The notes under the pieces are model-generated. The model was not told the DNA's origin. It did no database searches and saw nothing but the letters and a program-made list of their open reading frames with translations. A DNA stretch of 64,000 nucleotides from NCBI RefSeq assembly GCF_001029285.1, contig NZ_LDZY01000003.1:310001-374000 (forward strand), written 5' to 3'. The translations under genes and the position numbers were made by a program. Source of the DNA: Desulfosporosinus acididurans (GTDB taxonomy: Bacteria > Bacillota > Desulfitobacteriia > Desulfitobacteriales > Desulfitobacteriaceae). Positions 42,682 through 53,051 of the stretch are shown here, one piece after another. The first letter of the stretch is position 1, and each line of letters opens with the position of its first letter.

Positions 42682-44781
42682 ATGGCTGAGTGGGCAACCT
42701 TAAAAGTTAACCAAGGGCTGCGCAGCGGGATTTCTCTGGAAAGCACATTTCTGCCTATTATTTTTGGCGGATGCTTAGCTCGGGGCACTATCTTAGGCCT
42801 CCATCCCTTCGGGATTGCCTTCGGTGCTGCTGTCATTTTACTTGGCGAGCGCGGGTCCTTGTTCGGTTTATTAGGGATTGTACTGGGGACAGTTTCTCTC
42901 GGTATAACCTCACTAAACGACGTATCCTTTGTGGTTCAAATCATTGTTATTTTAGCAGCTATGTACGTGCTGCTGCCTTTCATTCGTAAGAAAAGACATG
43001 AGGGAACCTACTTGATTCTTATTACAGGTTTAATGGTGGCAATAGTTACTTCTTTGACCGTAAGTTTTTCCAAATCGGACACTTATGCCCTATTTCTAGT
43101 GGCCCTTCAGAGTATTTTAGCAGGTGGCTTTGCAATTATTATTTGGTTTGCCATGAAGCATAAAGAGGCAATTTGGAGGGGAGAATTTCAGCGTGAGCAA
43201 GGAATAGCTTGGCTGATCATTCTTGTTGGTATTATTAGTGGGCTTCAGGGGGTTCAAGTAAGGGAGATAAACTTTTCCATTGTGTTGATGAGCTTTTTCA
43301 CCTTATTTGTATCTGAACGTTACGGAGCTGGTACTTCAGCGGGTGTTGGCGCTATCCTTGGTTTTTTGCCACAGCTGACCGTAAGCAATGAAAATTTAAT
43401 GGCTGCCGGTATTTATGGACTGGCAGGTTTCTGTACAGGAGCCTTTCGAAGGTTCGGGAAAATTGGACTTGGAACAGCATTTATTGCTGTAATGTTGATG
43501 CTAACCGTCTTCCTGCGCCAGGATGCGGTTTATTCCCAGTTAATCTCTTCTGTTGTCGGCTTATTTCTTTTTTTTCTCTGGCCTGGCATTTCGCAGCAAA
43601 GGGATTTTTTGAAACCTAAGGTTATACCTGAAGTTGAAACAACAGTTTCGAAGGTAAAAGCTATGGCAGAGATCTTTGATCAAATTGCTTTAAGTTATCA
43701 GGCCGCAGAAACGGAATCTTTTGAGACACGGCAGGAAGTCCCCGAACTTATGAATGTTTTGGTTGAACGTGTTTGTTACAATTGTCCAACGGTTGACGTC
43801 TGCTGGAAGAGAGAATTTTATAAAACCTATCATATTTTCTTTGAACTCTTTGGACTCGTTGAAAATGAGCCTGACGTTAAGCTGCAATCTTTACCGGTTG
43901 AGTGGAAGCGTCATTGCGGCCGGCTCAAAGAAATGTTGTTAGGGGTTCAATTTATTCTGGAACAACAAAAGAACCAAGAGACCTGGCGGCGGCGTCTGGT
44001 CCTCAATCAGGAGGCTTTATCGCGGCAATTTTTGAATGTCTCTCAGGTTATCGGGAATCTCGCTAAGGAACTTCATACACAGCGTAATTGGGAAGTAGTT
44101 AAACCTTCGAATTTAGCACGCCGGCGGCGTAATTTTCTTGATGTCGGAGTTGCTTCTTTCACAAAATCAGGCAACGGACTAAGCGGAGATAATTATGCTT
44201 CAATTGCTTTCTCCAGAACCCAGCATGCTTTTATTTTAAGTGATGGAATGGGAGTGGGGGAGAAGGCAGCGAAAATGAGCGCAACAGCGCTGGCTCTCCT
44301 AGAACAGTTGCTTACTACAGGCTTTGATCCGATAGGCTCAATTCAAGCCTTAAACTCTATCCTGGTATTGCGTTCACCTGAAGAAAGTTTTGTAACTATT
44401 GATATGGCAATTCTCGATTTGGAATCATCGAACTTAAAATTAATTAAAGCGGGAGCTGCGTCTTCTTATCTCATTACCTCTGAAGAGGTAAAAAGACTCG
44501 TTTCTTCGAGCCTTCCGGTGGGAATATTGAATCAAATTGAAATTCCAATCATAGATGAAGAGATGCAAGGCGGAGAAACCCTTGTGATGATCACCGACGG
44601 AATGCAAGATGTTTTGAAAGAAGGACCGGACTGGATTCAGGAAATTTTGAAACAATCTGTTTCGTTAAAATCCCAGGATCTGGCTGATTTGATTTGTAAT
44701 GAGGCTAGACGGCTTTCTGAGGGAGAATTAGAGGATGATGGAATAGTACTTGTCATCCGCAAAAATTACTGGAATGAATGA
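42682..44781 (+). CDS. spoIIE: Stage II sporulation protein E (serine phosphatase)
   Basis: Membrane PP2C phosphatase that dephosphorylates SpoIIAA-P and so activates sigma-F in the forespore; it also binds FtsZ at the polar septum. The 699 residues have about ten N-terminal membrane helices (about 20-315), a central region with a cysteine group (CYNCPTVDVCW, about 364-374), and a C-terminal phosphatase domain (about 480-695) with LSDGMGVGEKAA and the later MITDGMQD. It is shorter than the Bacillus protein (about 820), as in other clostridia. The ATG follows AGAGGTGAT. Confidence 0.94.
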   Translation: MAEWATLKVNQGLRSGISLESTFLPIIFGGCLARGTILGLHPFGIAFGAAVILLGERGSLFGLLGIVLGTVSLGITSLNDVSFVVQIIVILAAMYVLLPFIRKKRHEGTYLILITGLMVAIVTSLTVSFSKSDTYALFLVALQSILAGGFAIIIWFAMKHKEAIWRGEFQREQGIAWLIILVGIISGLQGVQVREINFSIVLMSFFTLFVSERYGAGTSAGVGAILGFLPQLTVSNENLMAAGIYGLAGFCTGAFRRFGKIGLGTAFIAVMLMLTVFLRQDAVYSQLISSVVGLFLFFLWPGISQQRDFLKPKVIPEVETTVSKVKAMAEIFDQIALSYQAAETESFETRQEVPELMNVLVERVCYNCPTVDVCWKREFYKTYHIFFELFGLVENEPDVKLQSLPVEWKRHCGRLKEMLLGVQFILEQQKNQETWRRRLVLNQEALSRQFLNVSQVIGNLAKELHTQRNWEVVKPSNLARRRRNFLDVGVASFTKSGNGLSGDNYASIAFSRTQHAFILSDGMGVGEKAAKMSATALALLEQLLTTGFDPIGSIQALNSILVLRSPEESFVTIDMAILDLESSNLKLIKAGAASSYLITSEEVKRLVSSSLPVGILNQIEIPIIDEEMQGGETLVMITDGMQDVLKEGPDWIQEILKQSVSLKSQDLADLICNEARRLSEGELEDDGIVLVIRKNYWNE

Positions 44782-44940
44782 GAATTATTTACATGTATAA
44801 TTATTTGTGCAGCAGGAAATCAGAAATGTATGTCGAATCAAACTATTGTGATATTTCGCTAAACGGATTTATACCAGTTGGTAAAGCTTTCTGTGCCTGT
44901 CATTCAGAAAGAAAAATTATAATAAGGGAGCGGATTTATT

Positions 44941-46701
44941 ATGGCTTGGGATGCAACAAAACTCAAAGATTGGCAAATTGCCGAAGAAGCCGAAAAGACC
45001 ATGCCCACTATTGATCAATTGGTAGAAAAATTATCCCTTGAAAAGGACGAATTAATTCCTTATGGGAAAACGCCAAAGGTTGATTTTTTGAAGGTAATGG
45101 AACGTCTCAAAAACAAGTCCGATGGTTATTATATTGAAGTCACAGCAATTACTCCTACGCCTCTTGGCGAAGGAAAGACAACGACATCATTAGGGTTAAT
45201 TGAGGGGCTTGCGAAACGAGGAGTTAAGGTTGGGGGCGCAATTCGTCAACCATCCGGAGGACCGACCATGAACATTAAAGGCACTGCTGCTGGTGGCGGC
45301 AATGCCCTGTTGATTCCTATGACGGAATTTTCTCTCGGTTTAACCGGTGATATAAATGATATTATGAATGCCCATAATCTGGCGATGGTTGCTCTTAATG
45401 CCCGCATGCAGCATGAGGCCAACTACACTGACGAAGAACTTGCCAAAAGAGGCTTAAAACGTCTGGACATAGATCCCAAAAATGTTGAAATGGGCTGGAT
45501 TATTGACTTCGCAGCTCAAGGGTTACGAAATATTATTATAGGGATTGGCGGGAAAAAAGACGGCTTTCAAATGCAGTCAAAATTCGGAATTGCAGTAAGT
45601 TCGGAGTTAATGGCCATTTTAGCAATTGCCAAGGATCTTCCAGACCTAAGAGAACGGATTGGTAATATTATTGTAGCCTATAACAAGAAGGGTGAACCTG
45701 TAACTACTAAGGATCTGGAAGTCGACGGTGCAATGACTGCTTGGATGCGCAATACGATAAATCCGACGATTTGCTATTCCGCTGAGGGGCAGCCAGTTAT
45801 GGTTCATGCCGGTCCCTTTGCTAATATTGCCATTGGGCAGTCTTCGATTATTGCAGACCGTTTAGGTCTCAAGATGTTTGACTATCACGTTACGGAGAGT
45901 GGATTTGCAGCAGACATTGGATTTGAAAAGTTCTGGAACGTCAAGGCTCGTTTGGGCGGCCTGAAACCTAATGTTTCCGTCCTTGTGGCGACAATCCGTG
46001 CCTTAAAAATGCATGGAGGAGGGCCTGCTGTTATACCTGGACGCCCGCTTCCGGAAGAATATGTACAAGAAAATCTTGAACTTGTCGAAAAAGGGTGTGC
46101 TAATTTACTTCATCATCTTAAGACTGTTAAAAAATCGGGCATAGTGCCAGTTGTCTGTGTCAATGGCTTCTATACGGATACGGAAGCTGAAATCAATCTG
46201 GTTAAGAAGATCGTGAAAGAAGCCGGAGCACGCTGCGCCTATTCCAACCATTGGCTCGAAGGCGGCGATGGCGCTCTGGAATTAGCAGACGCGGTCATGG
46301 AGGCTTGTCAAGAAAAGTCAGATTTCAAATGTCTCTATCCTCTTGAAATGCCGCTGCGTCAACGTGTCGAGCTTATTGCCAAGGAAGTTTATGGTGCCGA
46401 TGGTGTAGACTGGTCTCCGGAAGCGGAAGCCAAGGCTAAAAAGTTTGAATCGGATCCCCACTATGCCGATTTTTCCACGATGATGGTCAAAACTCATTTA
46501 AGTTTGTCCCATGATCCTGCCTTAAAAGGAGTTCCCAAGGGCTGGAGGCTGCCAATTCGTGACGTTTTAGTATATGGCGGTGCAAAATTCCTCTGCCCAA
46601 TGGCAGGAACAATCACTTTAATGCCCGGTACAGGTTCTGACCCCGCTTACAGAAGAATCGATGTTGATACCAAAACAGGTAAAGTCAGCGGTTTATTCTA
46701 A
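44941..46701 (+). CDS. fhs: Formate-tetrahydrofolate ligase
   Basis: Joins formate to tetrahydrofolate with ATP, giving 10-formyl-THF; a step of the methyl branch of the Wood-Ljungdahl pathway and of one-carbon supply. The 586 residues include the P-loop [18 protein letters not shown] near residue 75 and FTHFS signatures such as [15 protein letters not shown] and [14 protein letters not shown]. It is about 25 residues longer at the N-terminus than many homologues (about 557). The ATG follows AAGGGAG. It is a single gene between spoIIE and a terminator; the 150-base region before it shows no recognised riboswitch. Confidence 0.95.
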   Translation: MAWDATKLKDWQIAEEAEKTMPTIDQLVEKLSLEKDELIPYGKTPKVDFLKVMERLKNKSDGYYIEVTAITPTPLGEGKTTTSLGLIEGLAKRGVKVGGAIRQPSGGPTMNIKGTAAGGGNALLIPMTEFSLGLTGDINDIMNAHNLAMVALNARMQHEANYTDEELAKRGLKRLDIDPKNVEMGWIIDFAAQGLRNIIIGIGGKKDGFQMQSKFGIAVSSELMAILAIAKDLPDLRERIGNIIVAYNKKGEPVTTKDLEVDGAMTAWMRNTINPTICYSAEGQPVMVHAGPFANIAIGQSSIIADRLGLKMFDYHVTESGFAADIGFEKFWNVKARLGGLKPNVSVLVATIRALKMHGGGPAVIPGRPLPEEYVQENLELVEKGCANLLHHLKTVKKSGIVPVVCVNGFYTDTEAEINLVKKIVKEAGARCAYSNHWLEGGDGALELADAVMEACQEKSDFKCLYPLEMPLRQRVELIAKEVYGADGVDWSPEAEAKAKKFESDPHYADFSTMMVKTHLSLSHDPALKGVPKGWRLPIRDVLVYGGAKFLCPMAGTITLMPGTGSDPAYRRIDVDTKTGKVSGLF

Positions 46702-46739
46702 AGCAAAGGGGAATAACTCAATAGATTTGAAACTTATTT

Positions 46740-46764
46740 GGCCCCGAGAAATCGGGGTCTTTTC
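46740..46764 (+). terminator. Intrinsic terminator after fhs
   Basis: GGCCCCGA and TCGGGGTC arms (46740-46759) with a GAAA-type loop and a TTTT run. The remaining 175 bases to tilS are AT-rich; a TATAAT lies at 46897-46902, but I see no good -35. Confidence 0.75.
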
Positions 46765-46940
46765 CTTCGACATCCTGCAATCTGTCTGCCAGAAAGTTGT
46801 AGAGAGATAAACCTTAATAATTATTAAATATTTTTTTGTCAAATGAACGTTTTATGGAAGTATGGCGTTGTGTTTATTCGGAGAGAATGTTAAGGTTATA
46901 ATGTTTAATAGGAGTTTTTGATCAGAGCGGAGAATCGACG

Positions 46941-48353
46941 ATGTTCGAAGAATTGCGTACTTACATATTGCCTAATCTGATTCCGAGAAATTCCAAATTG
47001 CTGGTCGCTGTGTCAGGAGGCCCTGATTCTATGGCATTAGGGCATATACTTTGGCGATACATGCGGGAAGACCCTGCTCAGGGAATTTCACTCGTTATTT
47101 CCCATATCCATCATGGGGTTCGGAAAGAATCGGACCAGGAATTGGAACTTGTTCGAGAAATGGCAGAGCGATGGGAAGTTCCTTGCCGGATTCATCGTTT
47201 CGACTCTATCGGCTATGCTCAAGCCATGGGGAAATCCTTTGAAGAAGCCGCGAGAGAGTGGAGGTATGCTCGTTGGCGGGAGGATATGCGAGAAGATGGG
47301 TGCACTCTTTTAGCAACAGCACATCATTTAGGCGATCAAGCTGAGACTATTCTTTATCGCTTACTGAGAGGAAGCGGAGCTGCTGGCTTAACAGGTATAT
47401 ATCCGTCAAGAGACTCCATAATTCGTCCCTTGCTGACATTTACAAAGGCAGATATTTTTAGATACTGTGATCAAGAGGGGTTACCTTATGCCATCGATCA
47501 GACAAATCGGCAGCCGATTTATGTCCGAAATCGAATTCGCTTGGAACTAATACCGTTATTGGAGCGAGATTATAATCCAAGGCTTCAGGAAGCCTTGGGA
47601 AGGATGGGAGAACTTCTGCGCTGGGATGAGGATTATTTAGCTCAGCAAGTGGAAAAGGCTTGGAATGTATATGCTTTAAATGGACAGCAAGCGATTGGAT
47701 TAAAGCCGGCGGTCTTTAATGAACCGGCTGCGATTCTTTCGCGCCTGCTGCGATACGCGGCGACGATGGTCACTGGGGAACGCAGAGGGTTAAGTTATGC
47801 TTACATAACCAGAATTATGTCCTCTCAAGGCAAGTCAGGATGGAAACAAGATCTGCCGGGTTTAACTGTAAAAATTAATGAAGAGGGTATATGGTTTTGC
47901 AATAAAGTCCAGGCTATAGAGAAGGACTCTAAACCTTCGTTTTCGGATATTTCCTTAGAATTGGGAAAGCGGATCAAAATTCCTGGTTATGAGGCTGAAA
48001 TTACGCTGTTAACAGAAAAGGAGTTCAAATTAGCGGAGGAAGGATTGAGAGACTCCGATAATGAAGTGGCAATCTTTGATCAAGAGTTATTGATTCAAAC
48101 ACAGGGCCGGCTTATGTGTCGAACACGGCGACAAGGCGATAAAATGTGGTTCCCGGGTGTCGGGCACAAGGCTTTAAAAAAGGTATTTCAGGAAGGTAAA
48201 ATTTCTGCCTTTAGGAGGAGCAAATTACCGCTTGTTGCGGTTGGAGACGAGGTGCTCTGGATTCCGGGTCTTCGTCAGAGCGGCTTGTGGCCGCCGCAGA
48301 AACAATCTTCAAAAGTATATTGTATGATTATAGCCACAAACTGGGAGTTCTAA
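46941..48353 (+). CDS. tilS: tRNA(Ile)-lysidine synthetase
   Basis: Modifies C34 of the tRNA that reads AUA to lysidine, so it is charged with isoleucine. The 470 residues show the N-type ATP pyrophosphatase P-loop SGGPDS (residues 25-30), then ISHIHHGVR, AREWRYARW and the TAHHLGDQAETILYRLLRGSG region. TilS substrate-binding and C-terminal domains follow (about 220-470). In Bacillus, tilS is followed by hprT and ftsH; hprT is missing here. Confidence 0.93.
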   Translation: MFEELRTYILPNLIPRNSKLLVAVSGGPDSMALGHILWRYMREDPAQGISLVISHIHHGVRKESDQELELVREMAERWEVPCRIHRFDSIGYAQAMGKSFEEAAREWRYARWREDMREDGCTLLATAHHLGDQAETILYRLLRGSGAAGLTGIYPSRDSIIRPLLTFTKADIFRYCDQEGLPYAIDQTNRQPIYVRNRIRLELIPLLERDYNPRLQEALGRMGELLRWDEDYLAQQVEKAWNVYALNGQQAIGLKPAVFNEPAAILSRLLRYAATMVTGERRGLSYAYITRIMSSQGKSGWKQDLPGLTVKINEEGIWFCNKVQAIEKDSKPSFSDISLELGKRIKIPGYEAEITLLTEKEFKLAEEGLRDSDNEVAIFDQELLIQTQGRLMCRTRRQGDKMWFPGVGHKALKKVFQEGKISAFRRSKLPLVAVGDEVLWIPGLRQSGLWPPQKQSSKVYCMIIATNWEF

Positions 48354-48363
48354 TTTGAATTCA

Positions 48364-48392
48364 TTGTAAAAGGAAATTCAGCATGGTATAAT
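48364..48392 (+). promoter_or_regulatory. Sigma-A promoter of ftsH
   Basis: TTGTAA (48364-48369), a 17-base spacer and a perfect TATAAT (48387-48392), about 57 bases before ftsH. Confidence 0.7.
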
Positions 48393-48448
48393 ATGTGGAA
48401 TTGCTTTGTAAGATTAGGCGGTTTGCCAACTAGAGAGGAGGACCATAT

Positions 48449-50353
48449 TTGAAGGTCTTTAAGAACGCAACAATTTATGTGCTCATAATTCTTATGGCAA
48501 TTGTATTAATTAAATGGTCGGCCCCTCCCGTGAACAAAGACGTGGGAATGGACTATACTACATTTAAAAGAGATGTAGTAAATAACCAGGTTAAAGATGT
48601 TTCAGGTATCATTGAAAACAATACCATTAAGTATACGGTTACATTAAAAGACGAGACGAAGCATGATGTGGTTGGCTACGCCGATGATCCGCAGCTTGCC
48701 TCCGATTTGTTATCCCATGGAGTTCCGCTTAACTTATCCGAACCGACTGAGTCACCTTGGTGGGTCGGGCTATTATCCACGCTTCTGCCAACTCTCGCTA
48801 TCGTGGGCCTGTTCTTCTTTATGATGCAGCAAAGCCAGGGCGGTGGTAATCGCGTCATGCAGTTTGGGAAAAGTAAGGCTCGCCTTGTCGGTGAAGACAA
48901 GAAGAAAGTAACTTTTGCTGATGTAGCGGGTGCTGATGAAGTTAAAGAAGAACTACAAGAAGTGGTTGAGTTTCTAAAGTTCCCTAAGAAGTTTAACGAA
49001 TTAGGGGCTAAGATTCCTACAGGAGTATTATTATTCGGCCCTCCTGGGACTGGTAAAACATTACTGGCTCGTGCTGTTTCCGGAGAAGCCGGTGTCCCGT
49101 TTTTCAGCATAAGTGGTTCCGATTTTGTAGAGATGTTTGTCGGAGTCGGCGCTTCGAGAGTTCGTGATTTATTTGAACAGGCTAAAAAAAGTGCACCGTG
49201 CATTGTTTTTATCGATGAAATAGATGCTGTTGGGCGGCAGCGGGGCGCTGGTTTAGGCGGCGGCCATGATGAGAGAGAACAAACTTTGAACCAACTTCTC
49301 GTTGAAATGGACGGTTTTAACGGAAATGACGGTGTTATCATTATTGCGGCAACGAATAGAGCTGATGTACTAGACCCAGCCCTTTTACGCCCTGGCCGTT
49401 TTGATCGGCAAATTGTTGTCGATGCTCCAGACGTAAAAGGACGTGAAGAAATCTTAAAAGTTCATGCCAAAGGCAAGCCTATTACTACAGAAGTTGATTT
49501 GGAAGTTATTGCGCGTCGAACTGCGGGTTTCACCGGTGCAGATATATCAAATCTCCTTAACGAAGCTGCTCTTCTTTCCGCACGAAGAGGCGAAAACCAA
49601 ATTCGCCAACAAACGATCGAAGAGTCGATCGAACGAGTTATTGCCGGTCCGGAGAAGAAAACTCGAGTCATGAGTGCTTTTGAAAGGAAACTTGTTTCCT
49701 ATCATGAGGCCGGACATGCATTGCTTGGAGAGCTGCTTACTCATACTGATCCTTTGCATAAAGTGTCCATAATCCCACGTGGGAGAGCCGGTGGATATAC
49801 ACTCCTGCTTCCTAAAGAAGATCGCAATTATATGACAAAATCTCAGCTGCTTGATCAGGTTACAATGTTATTAGGCGGACGTGTGGCTGAATCTGTGATC
49901 CTGCATGAAATAAGTACGGGAGCTTCTAACGACTTGGAGCGCGCAACAGGTATTGTCCGCAAAATGATTACTGAACTTGGGATGTCTGAGGAACTAGGAC
50001 CTCTAACCTTCGGACATAAAGAAGAACAAGTTTTTCTGGGAAGAGATATTTCTCGTGATCGCAGTTACAGCGATGCAGTAGCCTATGCTATAGACAAAGA
50101 GGCTCGTCGTATTATTGATGACTGTTATCAGAAGGCTCAAACTTTAATACGGGAAAATATTGACAAGCTTCATGCTATTGCCCAAGCTTTGATGGAAAAA
50201 GAAACTTTAGATGTAAACAGTTTTGCTGCAATAATGGCTCAATTTGACAAGCCTGCAGTTGAAGGTCAAAAGGAAACAACGGTCGATTTGGAAAAGAAAC
50301 CGGAAGATCTGCCATCACAAACCCTTGAAGAAGAGTTAAATAAGATTGAGTGA
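48449..50353 (+). CDS. ftsH: ATP-dependent zinc metalloprotease FtsH
   Basis: Membrane-bound AAA+ protease that removes misfolded and regulatory membrane and cytosolic proteins. The 634 residues have two membrane helices (about 5-23 and 107-127) flanking an extracytoplasmic domain, an AAA+ domain (Walker A GPPGTGKT near 196, [12 protein letters not shown], second region of homology [11 protein letters not shown]) and a zinc protease domain with HEAGH near residue 418. The TTG start follows GAGAGGAGG. A Glu-rich tail ends the protein. Confidence 0.96.
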   Translation: MKVFKNATIYVLIILMAIVLIKWSAPPVNKDVGMDYTTFKRDVVNNQVKDVSGIIENNTIKYTVTLKDETKHDVVGYADDPQLASDLLSHGVPLNLSEPTESPWWVGLLSTLLPTLAIVGLFFFMMQQSQGGGNRVMQFGKSKARLVGEDKKKVTFADVAGADEVKEELQEVVEFLKFPKKFNELGAKIPTGVLLFGPPGTGKTLLARAVSGEAGVPFFSISGSDFVEMFVGVGASRVRDLFEQAKKSAPCIVFIDEIDAVGRQRGAGLGGGHDEREQTLNQLLVEMDGFNGNDGVIIIAATNRADVLDPALLRPGRFDRQIVVDAPDVKGREEILKVHAKGKPITTEVDLEVIARRTAGFTGADISNLLNEAALLSARRGENQIRQQTIEESIERVIAGPEKKTRVMSAFERKLVSYHEAGHALLGELLTHTDPLHKVSIIPRGRAGGYTLLLPKEDRNYMTKSQLLDQVTMLLGGRVAESVILHEISTGASNDLERATGIVRKMITELGMSEELGPLTFGHKEEQVFLGRDISRDRSYSDAVAYAIDKEARRIIDDCYQKAQTLIRENIDKLHAIAQALMEKETLDVNSFAAIMAQFDKPAVEGQKETTVDLEKKPEDLPSQTLEEELNKIE

Positions 50354-50385
50354 ATAAAGATTATTAGTGGAGGGAGATTATGTGT

Positions 50386-50835
50386 ATGGAAAGAACATTC
50401 TTGATGTTGAAGCCGGATGCCGTTCAACGTGGGCTGGTCGGGAGAATTGTTGCTAAGTTAGAAGACAAGGGCTTCAAGCTCGTCGGAATGAAGTTCATCC
50501 AGGTAGATCGTGCATTGGCTGAAGCTCATTATGCTGAACATAAGGGCAAAGGGTTTTTCGAACCAACCGTGGCTTATATAATGTCATCGCCCGTTGTTGC
50601 TATGGTTTGGCAAGGAAAGAATGTTGTGGCTTTGGCAAGAGAGCTGATGGGAGCCACAAACCCCGCGAATGCTAATCCAGGGTCAATTCGGGGTAAATAT
50701 GGAATGGACATTAGCCGCAATGTAATCCATGGTTCGGATTCTGTGGCGAGTGCCGAACGTGAAATTGCCCTTTATTTTAAACCTGAAGAGCTTGTCGACT
50801 ATACTAAAGCCGGGGAAGATTGGTTAAGCGAGTAA
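50386..50835 (+). CDS. ndk: Nucleoside diphosphate kinase
   Basis: Balances nucleoside triphosphates by phosphate exchange through a phospho-histidine. The 149 residues match the family length and show [16 protein letters not shown] at the start and NVIHGSDS with the catalytic His near residue 115. ATG 50386 is 8 bases after GGAGGGAG; the ATG two codons upstream is too close. It follows ftsH by 32 bases and may be co-transcribed. A terminator follows. Confidence 0.96.
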   Translation: MERTFLMLKPDAVQRGLVGRIVAKLEDKGFKLVGMKFIQVDRALAEAHYAEHKGKGFFEPTVAYIMSSPVVAMVWQGKNVVALARELMGATNPANANPGSIRGKYGMDISRNVIHGSDSVASAEREIALYFKPEELVDYTKAGEDWLSE

Positions 50836-50866
50836 AAATTTGATTTATCCTTTTTGGTATACAACT

Positions 50867-50893
50867 AGGGACGCCCTGATGGGTGTCCTTTTT
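50867..50893 (+). terminator. Intrinsic terminator after ndk
   Basis: AGGGACGCCC (50867-50876) pairs with GGGTGTCCTT (50881-50890) around a TGAT loop, with a five-T run. Confidence 0.85.
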
Positions 50894-50927
50894 AAAAATT
50901 TGCTCTCTTTTTGGAGGTGGCAATGAG

Positions 50928-51638
50928 ATGCAGTTGGAGATTAGGGAACGATCCTTACTAGGTTTAGGGTCTGTATTGATTGGTTTTCTGTTTGTAATGC
51001 TGCTCAAGGCGCATGGGATTGCTGGCAATGATCCTTTAGGGCAAGAAACGGCAGTACCAAATTTAGTTCAAACCGAACTCGAAAATCAGCAGATTTCTGT
51101 GGAAAATGATAAGCTGCGGCAAGAACTTGCGAAGTATGCTCAAGGCCAAAGTGCCTCGACTTTAGCGAATCAACAACTTCAAGACGCTGAAATGAATAGC
51201 GGGTTAATAGCTGTTTCGGGACCGGGGTTACGAATTACCCTTGATGATTCAAAGCGAACAGTTCAGGGTCAAGATGATTTAAACAATTATTATATTCATG
51301 AGCAGTATATTCGGGAGATTTTTAATGCTCTATGGAATGGTGGAGCAGAGGCTATTGCAGTTAACGGGCAGCGTGTAACCACGAATACTGAGGTCTTTTG
51401 CGGGGGCTCTTTTATTCAAATTAATGGCACGCGTCAAATGCCGCCCTATGTTATTGAAGCAATTGGTGATAAGACTAACCTCACTGCGGCTCTCAAGTTT
51501 TATGGATGGGATAGGCTGGGGGATTTTCAACAACAGTATGGGATTACACGTAAACTTGAGATCGAACAAAATTTAATTTTGCCAGCCGGAAAACTGAAGC
51601 CGTATCGCTTTGCTCAACCAGTTAAGGAGGGAACATAA
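50928..51638 (+). CDS. DUF881 family protein, first of a pair
   Basis: Membrane-anchored protein of the DUF881 (YlxW/YlxX-like) family, usually linked to cell division and wall genes; biochemical role unknown. The 236 residues have a short cytoplasmic head, one membrane helix (about 13-30), a coiled-coil part (about 46-85) and the DUF881 domain (about 95-225) with VSGPGLRITLDDSK, EAIAVNGQRVTTNTEVFC and YVIEAIGD. ATG 50928 follows GGAGGTGG. It overlaps the next gene by one base (TAATG), so the pair is translationally coupled. Confidence 0.85.
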   Translation: MQLEIRERSLLGLGSVLIGFLFVMLLKAHGIAGNDPLGQETAVPNLVQTELENQQISVENDKLRQELAKYAQGQSASTLANQQLQDAEMNSGLIAVSGPGLRITLDDSKRTVQGQDDLNNYYIHEQYIREIFNALWNGGAEAIAVNGQRVTTNTEVFCGGSFIQINGTRQMPPYVIEAIGDKTNLTAALKFYGWDRLGDFQQQYGITRKLEIEQNLILPAGKLKPYRFAQPVKEGT

Positions 51639-52339
51639 TGCATCGTTGGAAAAGAAGTTTAGCCCTCCCTGTTACGATGGTAGCTATTGCTTTAGGTTTT
51701 CTCGTCTCGTTACAGGCTCACACTCAAAAAAATGTTTCTGCGGCGGAACAAATAAGTGCTGAGCGTTTAACTCAAATGAAATCAGTATTAGCTAATTCCC
51801 AGGCCCAAAATGCCCAACTTCAGAAGGAACATCAGAATTTATTAACAGAGTTGGATACGGCGCGCAAAAAAGTAGGAACTGATCCTCAGGTGCTAGATCG
51901 ACTGAAGCAATTACAGATTCTTGAGGGGACACAAGCTGTTGAGGGTCCAGGCATACAAATAAGCATCGATGATCGTGGCAAAAACACGATCTTTCCTGTA
52001 AGTACTGAGGATATTACCAGGATGGTCAATACATTGAAATTTGCCGGAGCTGAAGCAATTAGTGTGAACGGACAACGCATTGTGAGTACAACAGCTATCG
52101 TTCTCAGTGGAAGTTCGACAATTCTCATCAACCAAGTTCCAATTAACCGAGCCGAAGGAGTTCCTTATGAATTGGATGCCATTGGAGATCCAGACACTCT
52201 TCTAGATTATTTCTCTAAAGTAGAGGCACCTACTTTGAAACAGAACGGACTGATAGTAAGTATTACGCGAAAAACCTTGACGATTCCCTCCTTTAAAGGT
52301 TCATACACCTTCAAATATGCAAAACCGATAGTCCCTTAA
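51638..52339 (+). CDS. DUF881 family protein, second of a pair
   Basis: Paralogue of the preceding gene with the same plan: membrane helix (about 9-26), coiled coil (about 38-75) and DUF881 domain (about 90-230) with VEGPGIQISIDDRG, GAEAISVNGQRIVSTTAIV and YELDAIGDPD. The 233 residues are clearly related to, but well diverged from, the first copy, so the duplication is old. The ATG shares a base with the upstream stop. A heterodimer is a reasonable guess. Confidence 0.85.
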   Translation: MHRWKRSLALPVTMVAIALGFLVSLQAHTQKNVSAAEQISAERLTQMKSVLANSQAQNAQLQKEHQNLLTELDTARKKVGTDPQVLDRLKQLQILEGTQAVEGPGIQISIDDRGKNTIFPVSTEDITRMVNTLKFAGAEAISVNGQRIVSTTAIVLSGSSTILINQVPINRAEGVPYELDAIGDPDTLLDYFSKVEAPTLKQNGLIVSITRKTLTIPSFKGSYTFKYAKPIVP

Positions 52340-52466
52340 GGATTTCCGTATTATGAGAAATAATGGCATTATAGAGAAGGGAATTCACTTAGTTTATCGA
52401 ATTTAAAATATTATTGGAATAATTCGATCAAGGTGAGTTACTGGCGATAGAAGTAAGTGAAAGCAG

Positions 52467-52488
52467 GCCTTGGGTGAATTCCCAAGGC
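52467..52488 (+). terminator. Hairpin between the DUF881 pair and the HD gene
   Basis: GCCTTGGG (52467-52474) pairs perfectly with CCCAAGGC (52481-52488) around TGAATT; a T-rich ACCTTCTTT follows. It is probably a terminator. Confidence 0.5.
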
Positions 52489-52512
52489 TTACCTTCTTTA
52501 TAACCACTTGCC

Positions 52513-53034
52513 TTGATTGCAGGTTGGGAGTGGGTCAAAATAAAACATTCGATGGCTCGCCTAAATCGGCTCTTAGATCATCGAGATTATGTTACCTATC
52601 AGGAGACAATCGATCAGTTAGAGAAAAATCGGCAGTTCTGTAAACATGGTTTTGATCACGGGATAAGTGTTGCTCGTATAGCTTATACCTATATTTTAGA
52701 GCAAGGCAGTCGTGCTCTTTCTAAAGAAGTAGTTTATGCCGCTGCCTTTCTTCATGATATAGGACGATGGATGGAGTATCAGAGCGGAGAAGACCACGCC
52801 GAAGCGAGTGCTGAACTAGCATTGCCGATACTTGAAGATTGTGAGTTTAAGCAAGAGGAAATTACGATTATTCTTAAGGGGATACGTGAACATCGCCAAC
52901 ACAGCGCAGTTGGTCTAAGTATATTAGGTAATGCTCTGGCTTTGGCTGACAATTGGGCAAGGGACTGCCGTCATTGCCCAGCTCAAAAAGAATGTCACAA
53001 ATATAATCAAGTAATGAGACTTATTACGTATTAA
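52513..53034 (+). CDS. HD-domain phosphohydrolase in the folate cluster
   Basis: Probable metal-dependent phosphohydrolase of the HD superfamily. The 173 residues contain HGFDHGISVARIA, FLHDIGRW (the HD pair) and a later His in GIREHRQHSAVG, followed by the Asp of ALALADNWARDC, a complete HD metal site. The C-terminus has a cysteine group (CRHCPAQKEC). No good ribosome-binding site supports TTG 52513; ATG 52552 is an alternative start. It lies 17 bases before folP, in front of folB and folK, so a folate-pathway substrate is an attractive inference. The family alone does not show this. Confidence 0.75.
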   Translation: MIAGWEWVKIKHSMARLNRLLDHRDYVTYQETIDQLEKNRQFCKHGFDHGISVARIAYTYILEQGSRALSKEVVYAAAFLHDIGRWMEYQSGEDHAEASAELALPILEDCEFKQEEITIILKGIREHRQHSAVGLSILGNALALADNWARDCRHCPAQKECHKYNQVMRLITY

Positions 53035-53051
53035 TTTGGAGGGTTCAACAT

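Noticed and set aside
44831-44837. Exact Spo0A box TGTCGAA upstream of fhs
   Set aside because: A 7-mer is expected several times by chance in 64 kb counting both strands, and no promoter lies in a fitting position. Another at 46766-46772 was rejected for the same reason.
48676-49341. Long minus-strand frame of 221 codons opposite ftsH
   Set aside because: It is a shadow of the AAA+ domain, low in complexity, with no ribosome-binding site or family resemblance.
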